Positions 53,696 to 62,174 of a stretch of 64,000 bases of DNA are shown piece by piece. Both the position numbers and the translations under genes were made by a program. The notes under the pieces were generated by a model, which saw only the letters and a program-made list of their open reading frames with translations, was not told the origin of the DNA and made no database searches. The stretch is from NCBI RefSeq assembly GCF_023008245.1, contig NZ_CP090145.1:2170001-2234000 (forward strand), given 5' to 3'. Within the stretch, counting starts at the first letter, position 1. Each line of letters begins with the position of its first letter. This DNA is from Flavobacterium sediminilitoris (GTDB lineage: Bacteria; Bacteroidota; Bacteroidia; Flavobacteriales; Flavobacteriaceae).

Positions 53696-54259
53696 TTAAA
53701 TTAATCTTTCAAAAGCATTATTTCTTATATCCAAAACAAAACTCCCTTTGGCATTACCTTTAGTGTCATTAACTCGTTGTTGATACATATGTTCAGGAGC
53801 TACTTTTAACAATTCAACCAAATCTAAAAATTTAATACTCCAAACTCCATTTAAAAATTCTACCTCCTTAACTAAATTTCCCATCTCAAATTTTACAGAA
53901 TGCCATTCTACCCAAAAATATATAATTATTTCTCTGTAGTTTTTCCAATATCTTTCAGCATCTTTTCTATTAAATACTACCGCATAAGTAGGGTCAATAC
54001 CATATAAATCATTAGCTTTAAAAAATGGAGTATTTTGAGTTTTTAAATCCGCTATGTATAAATTCGATTTTAATAAGTCAGGAGCATAAGGATTATTAAC
54101 TTTTTCTGGGTTAATGATTAAATCTAATTTCTCCCCAAATTTATCTACAAAAGCTTCTTCAATTTTTTCACCATCTTTACACCAAAGTGTTTTATTTTGT
54201 AAATCTTGCGGGGTAATTTCAATACCATCTTTATTATATTGCTTGTACGCCATCTTCAT
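53696..54259 (-). CDS. PD-(D/E)XK nuclease-like protein downstream of the SinI-like gene
   Basis: A 187-residue protein. The stretch LDLIINPEKVNNPYAPDLLKSNLYIADLKTQNTPFF contains a PD...DLK pattern compatible with a PD-(D/E)xK nuclease core. Its ATG overlaps the stop of the upstream endonuclease gene in ATGA, so the two are translated together. It may be a second nuclease, a processing partner or a restriction-modification accessory. No named family is assigned with certainty. Confidence 0.55.
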   Translation of the reverse strand: MKMAYKQYNKDGIEITPQDLQNKTLWCKDGEKIEEAFVDKFGEKLDLIINPEKVNNPYAPDLLKSNLYIADLKTQNTPFFKANDLYGIDPTYAVVFNRKDAERYWKNYREIIIYFWVEWHSVKFEMGNLVKEVEFLNGVWSIKFLDLVELLKVAPEHMYQQRVNDTKGNAKGSFVLDIRNNAFERLI

Positions 54260-55005
54260 TTATACATTTCTTCATTAGCGACATAAATACAAGCAGGATT
54301 TTTTTCTATTGTAGCACTTACGAACTTTACAAAATCCTCTTCGGAAATATTTTTAGCTCCAGTTAAAGCAATTAAATCTTCCCAGTAAAAAGTATTTTCT
54401 TTAGTAGATTTTCTTCTAGCCCATTTCATTATTTGAGTACCATTTCTTACTCTACTAGATGAACTATTTTCGGAATTATCACTATTTTTAATTTGAAGTA
54501 GTTCTCCTTTTTCATTACAGAAATCAACTGCATCAATAGAACTTCCCCAACAACAATACCAACCTAAATCGGCTAATCTCAATGATAAATATTCCTCAAG
54601 TAAATCCCCAACAATATTTTCAATAGACATTTGTAAACTATGTCCATCAACGATTTTTTTTAAATCATTGTTATTTATAGTATTTATTCTAATTGATAGT
54701 ATTTTTCCAACAATTGGATCAGGAAAAGTTTTAGAACTATTTCCAGTTCTTACCGATGGTCTATTTTCAAAACCTTTAGTATATTTATCAACAAACTTTA
54801 CAACGTATTCTTTTAAAGAAATTACATCGTTATAATCATTAGTTTTTTTGGCGTTATACCCAAGAGTTGGCAAATTTTTCACGTCACTAAAAGCCGTTTT
54901 TAAAACGACTTCAATATCTTTAGGTAAATTTCCTAAATATTCTTTAGCGTAAGTGAAAATTTTGTCTAATTTATCATCAAATTTTACTTTATTATCCATC
55001 GGCAA
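54256..55005 (-). CDS. SinI-like type II restriction endonuclease
   Basis: A 249-residue protein resembling the SinI family of type II enzymes, whose founding member cuts GGWCC. A nuclease core is visible: MSIENIVGDLLEEYLSLRL, Asp161 in SSIDAVDF and Gln171/Lys173 in LLQIKNSDNS, followed by NSENSSSSRVRNGTQIMKW, the most family-like stretch. It is downstream of the cytosine methyltransferase after 33 bases, so the pair forms a restriction-modification unit. The GGWCC specificity is inferred, not shown. Confidence 0.68.
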   Translation of the reverse strand: MPMDNKVKFDDKLDKIFTYAKEYLGNLPKDIEVVLKTAFSDVKNLPTLGYNAKKTNDYNDVISLKEYVVKFVDKYTKGFENRPSVRTGNSSKTFPDPIVGKILSIRINTINNNDLKKIVDGHSLQMSIENIVGDLLEEYLSLRLADLGWYCCWGSSIDAVDFCNEKGELLQIKNSDNSENSSSSRVRNGTQIMKWARRKSTKENTFYWEDLIALTGAKNISEEDFVKFVSATIEKNPACIYVANEEMYK

Positions 55006-55038
55006 ATATTTTTAGCCAATGTATGAATAATTCGATAA

Positions 55039-56301
55039 TTAATCAAATAGGGAGTAAGTTACTTCTTTGGGAATATTCAGTTTTTCAAACTTTTTAATAA
55101 AGTCTTCATATTTAGTGTTAAGGTATCTTGAATGCTTAAAGTTTTCAAAATCTTTATTATCAATATTTTTTAAATGATTTTTTATTTCTCTACCAATAGC
55201 TTGACCTAATCCAACAGGAACGGCGTTGCCTATCTGTTTATATTTATCCGAAGAATTACCAGCCAAAATCCAATCAATAGGGAATTGTTGTATAGCTTTA
55301 TATTCTTCAACACTCAAAGGTCTAATTTCGGTAGGATGACATAAATCCGTGGCTGGCATAGCAGGATTAGTTACTACAGTTGGAGATGGTTTATTCAAAT
55401 CTAATCTTCTCATAAAACCTGTTTTACCTCCTCCTAGAAAAAAAGCTTTTCCTAAAGCTTCCATTTGTAAATCTAAAGGCAAATCTCTCCAGTTTTGACC
55501 ACTTTTTAGGTTTTCGTATAATTTTTTTCTTTTATCAGAATAAGTAATAAACTCATGATTTTTAATACCATTAAGTGAATTAAAAGCGTCTTTTAAATTT
55601 TGCCATTTAGGTAATCCAAATTCCCCATTTTCTGTATGAGTTGGAGTTAATCTATTTATCTTTTTATCTCCTTTAGTTCCAATAATTACAACTCTTTCTC
55701 TAATTTGTGGAGTTCCAAAATTCGCTGAATTATACAAATCAAAATTAATGTTATATCCAGCACTTTCTAATCTCTTAATAACATAGTATAAAGAAGAACC
55801 TTTTTCGTTTAAAATACAATCAGGTATTTGCTCAATTATAGAATCTTTTTCATCAATTTGGAGAATAGAAGACATTAATCCTCTAACATTTTCTATTACA
55901 AAATATTTAGGTGAGATTTCTTCAATAACTTCTAAATATTTTAAGAAAACATTTCCACGAGAATCAGCAAAACCCAATCGTTTACCAGCAGTACTAAATG
56001 CCTGACAAGGTGGACCGCCTACTATAACATCAACTTGATTTTTATTTTTTAATCCAGAAAATTTAATTATTTCTTCGGCTGAATAGTTTCTTATATCTCC
56101 AATTAAACCAATTTCAGGTTTATTTAGCGTTATAGTATTTCTACAAGCTTTATCAAATTCACAAGCTAAAACAATATTGTAACCCTCTTTTTCTAAACCA
56201 ATATCTAAACCTAAAGCACCTGAAAAAAATGAAAGTGTAGTCAATTCATTTTTATTCAATTTTATTTTAGAAATTCTATCTTCAATTACTTCTTTTACCA
56301 T
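55039..56301 (-). CDS. DNA (cytosine-5) methyltransferase
   Basis: A 420-residue C5-cytosine methyltransferase. Visible motifs are I (SFFSGALGLDIGLE), IV with catalytic Cys99 in GGPPCQAFS, VI (FVIENVRG), VIII (QIRERVVIIG) and X (GNAVPVGLGQAIG). The target-recognition region between VIII and IX is of ordinary length. It is the first gene of the restriction-modification unit, so methylation can precede cutting. Recognition of GGWCC is inferred from the SinI-like partner. Confidence 0.9.
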   Translation of the reverse strand: MVKEVIEDRISKIKLNKNELTTLSFFSGALGLDIGLEKEGYNIVLACEFDKACRNTITLNKPEIGLIGDIRNYSAEEIIKFSGLKNKNQVDVIVGGPPCQAFSTAGKRLGFADSRGNVFLKYLEVIEEISPKYFVIENVRGLMSSILQIDEKDSIIEQIPDCILNEKGSSLYYVIKRLESAGYNINFDLYNSANFGTPQIRERVVIIGTKGDKKINRLTPTHTENGEFGLPKWQNLKDAFNSLNGIKNHEFITYSDKRKKLYENLKSGQNWRDLPLDLQMEALGKAFFLGGGKTGFMRRLDLNKPSPTVVTNPAMPATDLCHPTEIRPLSVEEYKAIQQFPIDWILAGNSSDKYKQIGNAVPVGLGQAIGREIKNHLKNIDNKDFENFKHSRYLNTKYEDFIKKFEKLNIPKEVTYSLFD

Positions 56302-56367
56302 TCCGTAAAGGTATAATTTTTTTATTTTTTTAGAAAGCTCAACTTTTTTATTATCTTGATTAAAATA

Positions 56368-56390
56368 AAAGCCAAGTGAAAACTTGGCTT
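56368..56390 (-). terminator. Terminator of the CBASS operon
   Basis: AAGCCAAGT pairs perfectly with ACTTGGCTT across a four-base loop; on the minus strand a T-rich tract follows. The right arm includes the end of the cap2 stop codon. Confidence 0.75.
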
Positions 56391-57024
56391 AATCTAACTT
56401 CAAAAACTCAATTATTTTAACTAAATCATTTGTTAAAGTATCAGAACTTATCAATTTAAAAGTTCTATATGCTTTTTCATGTTTACCATTTTTACACTTC
56501 TTTAATGGTAAATTTGAATTACAATAACACAAATCTTTAAATTTCAAATTTCTTCCTTCAATTCTATCCAAAATCAACCGAGCAATTTTATAATTATCAT
56601 TAATCATTAAAATATCTTTATAAGATTCCATTACTCCTAAAGTTCCATGTGAATATTCATTACTAAAGTATTTGTTATGAATTTCATAATAAGAATTGTT
56701 TCTCAAATAAGGTATTAAAATATGATTAATAAAATCTTTTAATGTCTTTATTTTAGTCTTTAAAAGGATTTCAGCATTTGCTCTAGTCGTGAAACACAAA
56801 CTTCCATTATCTGTATAGGTATGTCTATCAGCTTTTATAGGTATTCTTGTTAGTAATTCTTTAACTACAGGTAATGAATTTGGAAAATCAGTAAAATTAA
56901 TTTCAACTTCGTAATAATCCTCATTTAGAATATAAATTCTACCAATAATTTTTTTTTCAACTTCATTATATGTTAAACCCTTAAAAAAAGTTAAAACTTC
57001 TTTTACTTGATTTTCAATATCCAT
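56389..57024 (-). CDS. cap2: CBASS E2-like protein (short Cap2)
   Basis: A 211-residue E2-like conjugating protein of short type II CBASS, thought to attach the CD-NTase to target proteins. The likely catalytic Cys77 lies in NGSLCF, preceded by the conserved His68 in RHTYTD. The C-terminal segment CYCNSNLPLKKCKNGKH (Cys166, Cys168, Cys177, His182) resembles a SEC-C zinc motif. E1 and JAB domains of long Cap2 are absent. It overlaps the CD-NTase gene by 11 bases. Confidence 0.75.
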   Translation of the reverse strand: MDIENQVKEVLTFFKGLTYNEVEKKIIGRIYILNEDYYEVEINFTDFPNSLPVVKELLTRIPIKADRHTYTDNGSLCFTTRANAEILLKTKIKTLKDFINHILIPYLRNNSYYEIHNKYFSNEYSHGTLGVMESYKDILMINDNYKIARLILDRIEGRNLKFKDLCYCNSNLPLKKCKNGKHEKAYRTFKLISSDTLTNDLVKIIEFLKLD

Positions 57025-58015
57025 ACGGTTTTGGTGTTATTAATGAACTTCCCAAAGCACTATGTAATTTATTACTTTGATTTTCTTCATCTTTATCAGC
57101 GCCAAGAGGAAATCTATCTCCAAACTGATAACTCCTTAACCTTTCAGAAGCTTTCTTATAATTTTTCTCTTCTTTAGCTTTATCACAATCTTTAAGCAAA
57201 CTTTCTAATGTAGTCAAGAAATCTTTTTTTCTAGTTTCAGAATAAGTTTCAAATACATTTTCATTCACTGGCGTTGTTGGTCTCAAACATTCAAATTTTT
57301 CATTTAATTTTGACAAAACCGTCCTAACAGTTTCTCTAAAGGAATCATCTAAATTATCTTTATCAACATAATTATTAGTTGCAAGAATAGTTAATTCAAA
57401 TCCGCTAGGTAATTTTAAATTGGTATTATTTAATTCTCTAAAATTTTTCCAAGCTTTTAAACATCTAACTATTGACTCAAGTCTATTTTTATTCTTTTTC
57501 TCTTCATTAAACCATTCGTAAAATGATTTTGGGTCACTTAAACACCATCCTTTAGAACGATGAGCAATTTCAATTACATCTCCATTTTTGTAGTATATAG
57601 GTAAATCAATATGGTGTCCGTCAGAAAAAACTACTCTAATGCAAGTGTTTTTTCTAATAGGCTTTTGATTAGTATAATTTTCTACAGATTGATAAACCCA
57701 GTCATGCCAAGTATCAATATTACGTTTGTTATCTTCTCCTTCATTTTCAATAAAATATACTCCATAATCCAAGTCATATTTATAAATTTTATTTCCATCT
57801 GAATCATATTCAATAATTGGATTATTACCAGTGTTCATTTCAAAAGAACCTTGCCCATGAAATTTGGGTTGTAATTCATTAGGTTTATTATCTTTAAACC
57901 ACTTTTGAATATTTTTTCTAATATTTTTTCTACTTCTTTTCAAATCAAGTTTTTTATTCTCATTTAACTTGATTTCTTTATCAAATTCTATGTATTCTTT
58001 ATTTAAAGTTGCCAT
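57014..58015 (-). CDS. CBASS cyclic nucleotide synthase (CD-NTase)
   Basis: A 333-residue CD-NTase, which makes a cyclic oligonucleotide signal on phage infection. The nucleotidyltransferase motif GS lies at residues 56-57 (HGQGSFEMNTG), the metal-binding Asp81 and Asp83 in YDLDYGVYF and Asp137 in HHIDLPIYY. The helical OAS-like second half follows. The C-terminus ends in TPKPYGY, a possible conjugation point for Cap2 (inference). It is the second CBASS gene after the Cap15-like effector. Confidence 0.85.
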   Translation of the reverse strand: MATLNKEYIEFDKEIKLNENKKLDLKRSRKNIRKNIQKWFKDNKPNELQPKFHGQGSFEMNTGNNPIIEYDSDGNKIYKYDLDYGVYFIENEGEDNKRNIDTWHDWVYQSVENYTNQKPIRKNTCIRVVFSDGHHIDLPIYYKNGDVIEIAHRSKGWCLSDPKSFYEWFNEEKKNKNRLESIVRCLKAWKNFRELNNTNLKLPSGFELTILATNNYVDKDNLDDSFRETVRTVLSKLNEKFECLRPTTPVNENVFETYSETRKKDFLTTLESLLKDCDKAKEEKNYKKASERLRSYQFGDRFPLGADKDEENQSNKLHSALGSSLITPKPYGY

Positions 58016-58026
58016 AATCTCTTAAT

Positions 58027-58644
58027 TTAAAATTCATGTTCATTATCATTACTCTTCCAAACCATATCTTTAAAACTTCCTCTAGTTTGATATGGATGTC
58101 TATTTGTATAATATTCTCCCTCTAATGTTTTTACTCCATTCTTATTTAAAACTTTTATTATTTCTGTACCATAATGTGGAGGAAATCCTTGCTCTAAACT
58201 TCCATCATTCAAATAAGTATATATTAATCTAAAATGCTTTTCATCATCAGTTTTTTCAACAAACATACCCTTATTTACAGAAAGCGAAGATTTGGTTCCA
58301 TCAGGCTTAATCGAAAATGAATAAACTGTAATTTTAGAACCGCTTTGGCTTATTATTTTCACATGTTTTAATTCTCCTGAATGTGATGCTCCTTTTTCAT
58401 CAACATAACTATAAATTAAATTCCCTTCATAACGACCAGAAAAGTCATCAATCCAAAAAAGAAATTTAAATGGATTTTTATTCCACAAATATTTTGTAAT
58501 TATTATTATAAAAAACGACAAAATACTTAAGACAGAAATTGAAAGCAGATATTTCTCTTTAACAATATATATTATAGCGAAAACACCAACAATCAAATAA
58601 ATTAAGAAATTTGGTTTATAATATTTAAAGTAATCTTTTTCCAT
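58027..58644 (-). CDS. cap15: Cap15-like CBASS effector (two membrane helices plus beta-barrel)
   Basis: A 205-residue protein: two membrane helices (PNFLIYLIVGVFAIIYIV and LLSISVLSILSFFIIIITKYLW) followed by a soluble beta-rich domain of about 130 residues that begins DDFSGRYEGNLIYSY and ends with GEYYTNRHPYQTRGSF. This is the layout of Cap15, which disrupts the inner membrane when the cyclic nucleotide binds. ATG 58644 follows one base after the DUF2188 stop; in-frame upstream codons to 58710 overlap that gene and are rejected. Confidence 0.75.
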   Translation of the reverse strand: MEKDYFKYYKPNFLIYLIVGVFAIIYIVKEKYLLSISVLSILSFFIIIITKYLWNKNPFKFLFWIDDFSGRYEGNLIYSYVDEKGASHSGELKHVKIISQSGSKITVYSFSIKPDGTKSSLSVNKGMFVEKTDDEKHFRLIYTYLNDGSLEQGFPPHYGTEIIKVLNKNGVKTLEGEYYTNRHPYQTRGSFKDMVWKSNDNEHEF

Positions 58645-58645
58645 A

Positions 58646-58876
58646 CTATCCTTTACTTTTTCTAGGGTCATTAGACTTTGGATAAGTTCTTTCTTCTTGA
58701 AATCCACCATCGTTTTTATGGATTTTCAAAGAACCACCACCTTGTTTAACAATAAAATCTCTCGATTGGCTAATAGCATCTTGCTTATTAGAATCAATTA
58801 CTTTAGAAGCTCTTTCAGCATTCTCTCTTTTTAGTTTGTACACGCCATCTTCATGGACTAAATGAAAATTTTCCAT
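58646..58876 (-). CDS. DUF2188 family small protein at the head of the CBASS operon
   Basis: A 76-residue protein of the DUF2188 family: FHLVHEDGVYKLKRENAERASKVIDS, then QDAISQSRDFIVKQGGGSLKIHKNDGGFQEERTYPKSNDP. Its ATG is at 58876, followed on the same strand by the Cap15-like gene one base after its stop. The family is small, of unknown function, and often adjoins mobile or defence genes. A regulatory or signalling part in CBASS is possible but not shown. Confidence 0.7.
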   Translation of the reverse strand: MENFHLVHEDGVYKLKRENAERASKVIDSNKQDAISQSRDFIVKQGGGSLKIHKNDGGFQEERTYPKSNDPRKSKG

Positions 58877-58898
58877 CTTAAAAAATATTAAATTATAT

Positions 58899-58912
58899 GG
58901 CGATACGTCGCC
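58899..58912. promoter_or_regulatory. Palindromic operator candidate upstream of the CBASS operon
   Basis: GGCGA TACG TCGCC is a perfect palindrome 22 bases upstream of the DUF2188 start. It lies between TTTG (minus strand, about 58916-58913) and a -7-like TAATTTAA, so a bound regulator would block the promoter. Confidence 0.5.
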
Positions 58913-58935
58913 AAAATCGAGAAAGGAAAAAAGGA

Positions 58936-58966
58936 TTTGCAGAAGTAAAAAATAGTAGTATATTTG
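58936..58966 (+). promoter_or_regulatory. Full-consensus promoter of the small RNA of element 2
   Basis: TTTG at 58936-58939, exactly 19 bases, then TATATTTG at 58959-58966. No reading frame follows within the terminated transcript. Confidence 0.8.
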
Positions 58967-58969
58967 CAC

Positions 58970-59060
58970 CCACAAAACAAAGGACGATTTCCCTTTTCTT
59001 TAAAATCGTCCATAGTATATATTTCAAAAGTCCTTACGGTCAGAGGTTGGGACTTTTTTT
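58970..59060 (+). ncRNA. Putative small RNA divergent from the CBASS operon
   Basis: About 90 bases from a perfect promoter to an intrinsic terminator. Hairpin 1: GGACGATTT (58982-58990) with AAATCGTCC (59003-59011), loop CCCTTTTCTTTA. Hairpin 2: AAAAGTCC (59026-59033) with GGACTTTT (59050-59057), then a T run. There is no start codon with an open frame of note. It could regulate the CBASS or replication genes, or serve as a structural RNA; no known family is recognised. Confidence 0.6.
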
Positions 59061-59410
59061 ATTAAGGTTTATTTAACAAGTATTATGCCAGTTAGATAAA
59101 CAGGACATCTTGTCATATATTTTTCATAACAATTATTCCATTTAACAAAATGTCAGTTATTTCAATATTCAATTTATAAGTTTTGTCATATAAATAATTA
59201 GGCAGTTTAAACACAGATTTTTAATCATAAAGAGTATTTGTATCTTAAACCATAAGAAGTGCTTAAAAAATCATTTATTAATAAAATTAAATACAAATAA
59301 AGCGAAGAAAGTAATTGACCTTGTTTACTTATCTCCGCTTTGGCTTATTTTTCAATTTCGTTTGGCTCTAAAAAGATTTTTTATTTATTATCGTGTTTAT
59401 TAAGTTTGGC
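59061..59410. other. Spacer between the small RNA and the element 2 replication gene
   Basis: About 350 bases with no gene. It holds TTGTCATATA near 59112 and 59183, and TTTGGCTTATT at 59339-59349 and 59405-59415 with a shorter TTTGGCT at 59361. These could be iterons or an origin for the replication protein, but are weak. Confidence 0.4.
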
Positions 59411-60448
59411 TTATTCTTCTATTAAGGTTTTATTACTATTAGAATAACTATTAATCTTATTATAGAGTAAACTATTTATTTTGCTCTCAAATTCATATAA
59501 AAGTTCTTCTCTTAAAGCAATATTATCAGAAACAAAACTTCTTAAAAGACTAAAAATTTCATTACGATACTTTGTTTTATTTGTTCCAGTATCAATTTTA
59601 TTAAACAATTCAAATACTTTTTGAAAACCTAATGATTTAATTGCGACAACCATTAAAAACTTCTTCAATTCTGAATAGGTCATATTTTCAAATTCATGTT
59701 TAGCATCTTCAAAATTTATGAATTCTATACTTTCAAAAAAGGATTGGATTTGTAATATAATTTCGTTCCAATTTTCAATTATTTTTTCAACGGTATTTGC
59801 CTTTTCTTTATAAAAAGAAACGCCACAAACAGAATTTACTTTTACTTCAAATCTTAAATATGTTTTTGTAAATTCAAGGGGTTTATCAGCTTTTATATAT
59901 CGACCTTTTCTATAATGGCTTTTGGATTTAATTTCGATAGCTTTTTCATAAAGAATAAAGCTGTAGAATTTACCTCTAAAGTACAATGTTGTGTTGCTTT
60001 TTTCTTCTCTTTCAAAATCTTTATACCAAACAAAACATTTTAATAAATCTTTAAATTTAGCTTTCAAACAAATCGTTACTCCTGATTCAATTTTAGTATT
60101 TCTTCCTTGAAGCATATCATCGTATGAGATACCTGTTTCCAAAGCAATTCTTTTCATACAAATTTGGTATTGAGGTAGAGTTAAATTATCAAGGGTATTA
60201 CCATTGAAATACCATTTTTTTAAACTTCCATTTATTCTTAATCTGAATATGTCTTCTTCGTCATCGTAGCGTAAAGACAATAATAAAAAGCTATTTCCTC
60301 TTTCACTATACAATCTTCTTCTGAAATAATTATACTTTTTAGGCAAAGGTTTTTTGCCTTCTTTCGGTTTAGGAAAATATTCAGTCCATTCTTTTACTCG
60401 ATTTCTTGTTGAAATAAAATTATCTATATATGTTGTATTATTATCCAT
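59411..60448 (-). CDS. Replication initiation protein, gene II/X family-like (element 2)
   Basis: A 345-residue homologue of the protein at 43479-44519, sharing its length, its place downstream of an HTH gene and the stretches SLKKWYFNGN, GISYDDMLQGRNTKIESGVTI, TTLYFRGKFYSFILYEKA and RFEVKVNSVCGVSF. The same gene II/X-like interpretation applies. Identity between the two copies is moderate, so the elements have diverged for some time. The start is at ATG 60448. Confidence 0.6.
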   Translation of the reverse strand: MDNNTTYIDNFISTRNRVKEWTEYFPKPKEGKKPLPKKYNYFRRRLYSERGNSFLLLSLRYDDEEDIFRLRINGSLKKWYFNGNTLDNLTLPQYQICMKRIALETGISYDDMLQGRNTKIESGVTICLKAKFKDLLKCFVWYKDFEREEKSNTTLYFRGKFYSFILYEKAIEIKSKSHYRKGRYIKADKPLEFTKTYLRFEVKVNSVCGVSFYKEKANTVEKIIENWNEIILQIQSFFESIEFINFEDAKHEFENMTYSELKKFLMVVAIKSLGFQKVFELFNKIDTGTNKTKYRNEIFSLLRSFVSDNIALREELLYEFESKINSLLYNKINSYSNSNKTLIEE

Positions 60449-60516
60449 GATTTTAAATTTTAAATTAAATTGTTTTTCTTATTTTTTTATACTTACCAGT
60501 TTTGAAATTTTGAATA

Positions 60517-60828
60517 TCATATATCATACATATCCTTTTTTAAAAAATCCTCTAAATCTTTTCTAACAATATGTACATAACCTTTCTCTGAACTTTTAGA
60601 ATATTTTAGACCTTTACATCGGTATCTATAAATAGTTTTTTTAGAATATCCATATTGCTCCTTTATATCATCAAGATCCAAAATATCGGTTGGTAATTTT
60701 GGTTTCATTACCTTGACTATTTCAGCCATATTTTTACCTTTTTCAATATTCAGTTCTTTCTTTGTTTTAGCCAATTCAAGAATCTTTCTTTTTATCAATT
60801 TTTGATTTATTTGTATTTTAGTTTCCAT
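60517..60828 (-). CDS. Excisionase-like helix-turn-helix protein (element 2)
   Basis: A 103-residue protein with an N-terminal basic helix and a C-terminal HTH (DIKEQYGYSKKTIYRYRCKGLKYSKSSEKGYVHIVRKDLEDFL), equivalent to the element 1 protein at 44503-44838. It sits between the integrase and replication genes on the same strand, with 3 bases from the integrase stop. It probably acts in excision or replication control. Confidence 0.72.
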   Translation of the reverse strand: METKIQINQKLIKRKILELAKTKKELNIEKGKNMAEIVKVMKPKLPTDILDLDDIKEQYGYSKKTIYRYRCKGLKYSKSSEKGYVHIVRKDLEDFLKKDMYDI

Positions 60829-60831
60829 AGA

Positions 60832-62001
60832 TTAAAATTTTACATTTTTCATTAATTTGCTTAAAGTGTCTTTATCAGTATTCATATAAATTTGAGTAGT
60901 CTTTATACTTCGATGCCCCATAGCGACAGATATATAATTAATCGGAAATCCTTGTAAAGCAAGTATAGAACCAAACGTATGGCGTCCATCATGGAAATTA
61001 ATTTTATTCTTAATTTTAGCAATTTTTCCAATGATTTTTAAATGTCTATTTAATACCGCATTACTCTTTAATTCAAATACTAAATCATCGTCTTTCTTTT
61101 TATCAAAACCATATTTTTTCAAGATTTTTAGCCAATAATTATTGAAAGGAATAGTAACTTCTGTCTTAGTTTTAATTTGCCTCTTTATTATTTCCTTATT
61201 ATCAATAATGTCTTTTTTCTTCAAAACTTTTATATCGCAATCTCTCAATCCTGTATAGCAACTAAACAAAAACAAATCTCTAGTATATTCCAATCCTTTA
61301 GTTAAATTCCCTAGTTTTAAGTCGGCATTTCTTAATCGTTCTAAATCATCAGGATTTAAAAAGTTCTTTCGTGGTTCTTCGTGTAATTTTTTAATTTTTT
61401 TAGTAGGGCTTTCAGTAATTTTTTTTGCATCAATTAATAAATTTAATACAGCTTTAAAATTTTTTATATGATTATTAATTCCAGAATTACCAATCTCTAA
61501 ATCTACTTTTAAGAAGTACATAAAATCTTCAATGAAAATTTTATCTATTTCATCAAGTGTTAGTTTTGGTCTAAACATTTTCAATTTATTTCTCAAATTT
61601 TTATAATGATTTTGTGTACCAATAGCTATATTTTCAATAGCAAACTTTTTATTAAGAACTTCATCAAAATGGAAATAAAAGTCGTTATTGATTATAATTT
61701 TATCTTCTCCTTTAATTTTCTTCAAGATAGTTTCCTTTGTAAATACTTCATCATTATTTTCCATCTCTAAAAGAATCTTGTAAATTCTACTTTCTTCTTT
61801 CATTAGAACATTTTTTAATAATGAATCTTTTGGGCATTTTTTCTTTTCGTCCCATTGACTAGGGTGAATTAATTTTCCAGAGGGTGTTTTAGTTTTTCCT
61901 CCACGATAAATAATCTGAAAGTAAATAGGACATCTTCCAGTTCCATCTTTTCTTGGTTGCTCTTTTCTTAAAATAGCTTTAACCGAAAACGAATTTTTCA
62001 T
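60832..62001 (-). CDS. Tyrosine integrase of element 2
   Basis: A 389-residue recombinase with the N-terminal arm domain (SFSVKAILRKEQPRKDG) shared with the element 1 integrase. Catalytic residues are Arg in YTGLRDCDI, HDGRHTFGS (HxxR), His in MGHRSIKTT and Tyr in QIYMN. Despite sequence divergence from the element 1 integrase the two att cores are identical, so both act at the same site. Confidence 0.9.
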   Translation of the reverse strand: MKNSFSVKAILRKEQPRKDGTGRCPIYFQIIYRGGKTKTPSGKLIHPSQWDEKKKCPKDSLLKNVLMKEESRIYKILLEMENNDEVFTKETILKKIKGEDKIIINNDFYFHFDEVLNKKFAIENIAIGTQNHYKNLRNKLKMFRPKLTLDEIDKIFIEDFMYFLKVDLEIGNSGINNHIKNFKAVLNLLIDAKKITESPTKKIKKLHEEPRKNFLNPDDLERLRNADLKLGNLTKGLEYTRDLFLFSCYTGLRDCDIKVLKKKDIIDNKEIIKRQIKTKTEVTIPFNNYWLKILKKYGFDKKKDDDLVFELKSNAVLNRHLKIIGKIAKIKNKINFHDGRHTFGSILALQGFPINYISVAMGHRSIKTTQIYMNTDKDTLSKLMKNVKF

Positions 62002-62075
62002 TGGGTTTTAAAATTTAATAATTAATAATTCAAACTGTTTTCTTTACTTAATACTCGGAAATCAATTTTTTTTTT

Positions 62076-62081
62076 GGCGAT
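62076..62081 (-). promoter_or_regulatory. TCGCCAAAA motif upstream of the element 2 integrase gene
   Basis: The minus strand reads ATCGCCAAAAAAAAAATTG, about 75 bases upstream of the integrase start. It is the fourth copy of the element motif. Confidence 0.35.
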
Positions 62082-62174
62082 TTTGCATATTTAACATTTC
62101 ATTAACACTTTGATTTTGGGTAATAAAAAAGCGACCTAGTCAAAGTCGCTTATTTTACAGGGGTTAAGAGGATT

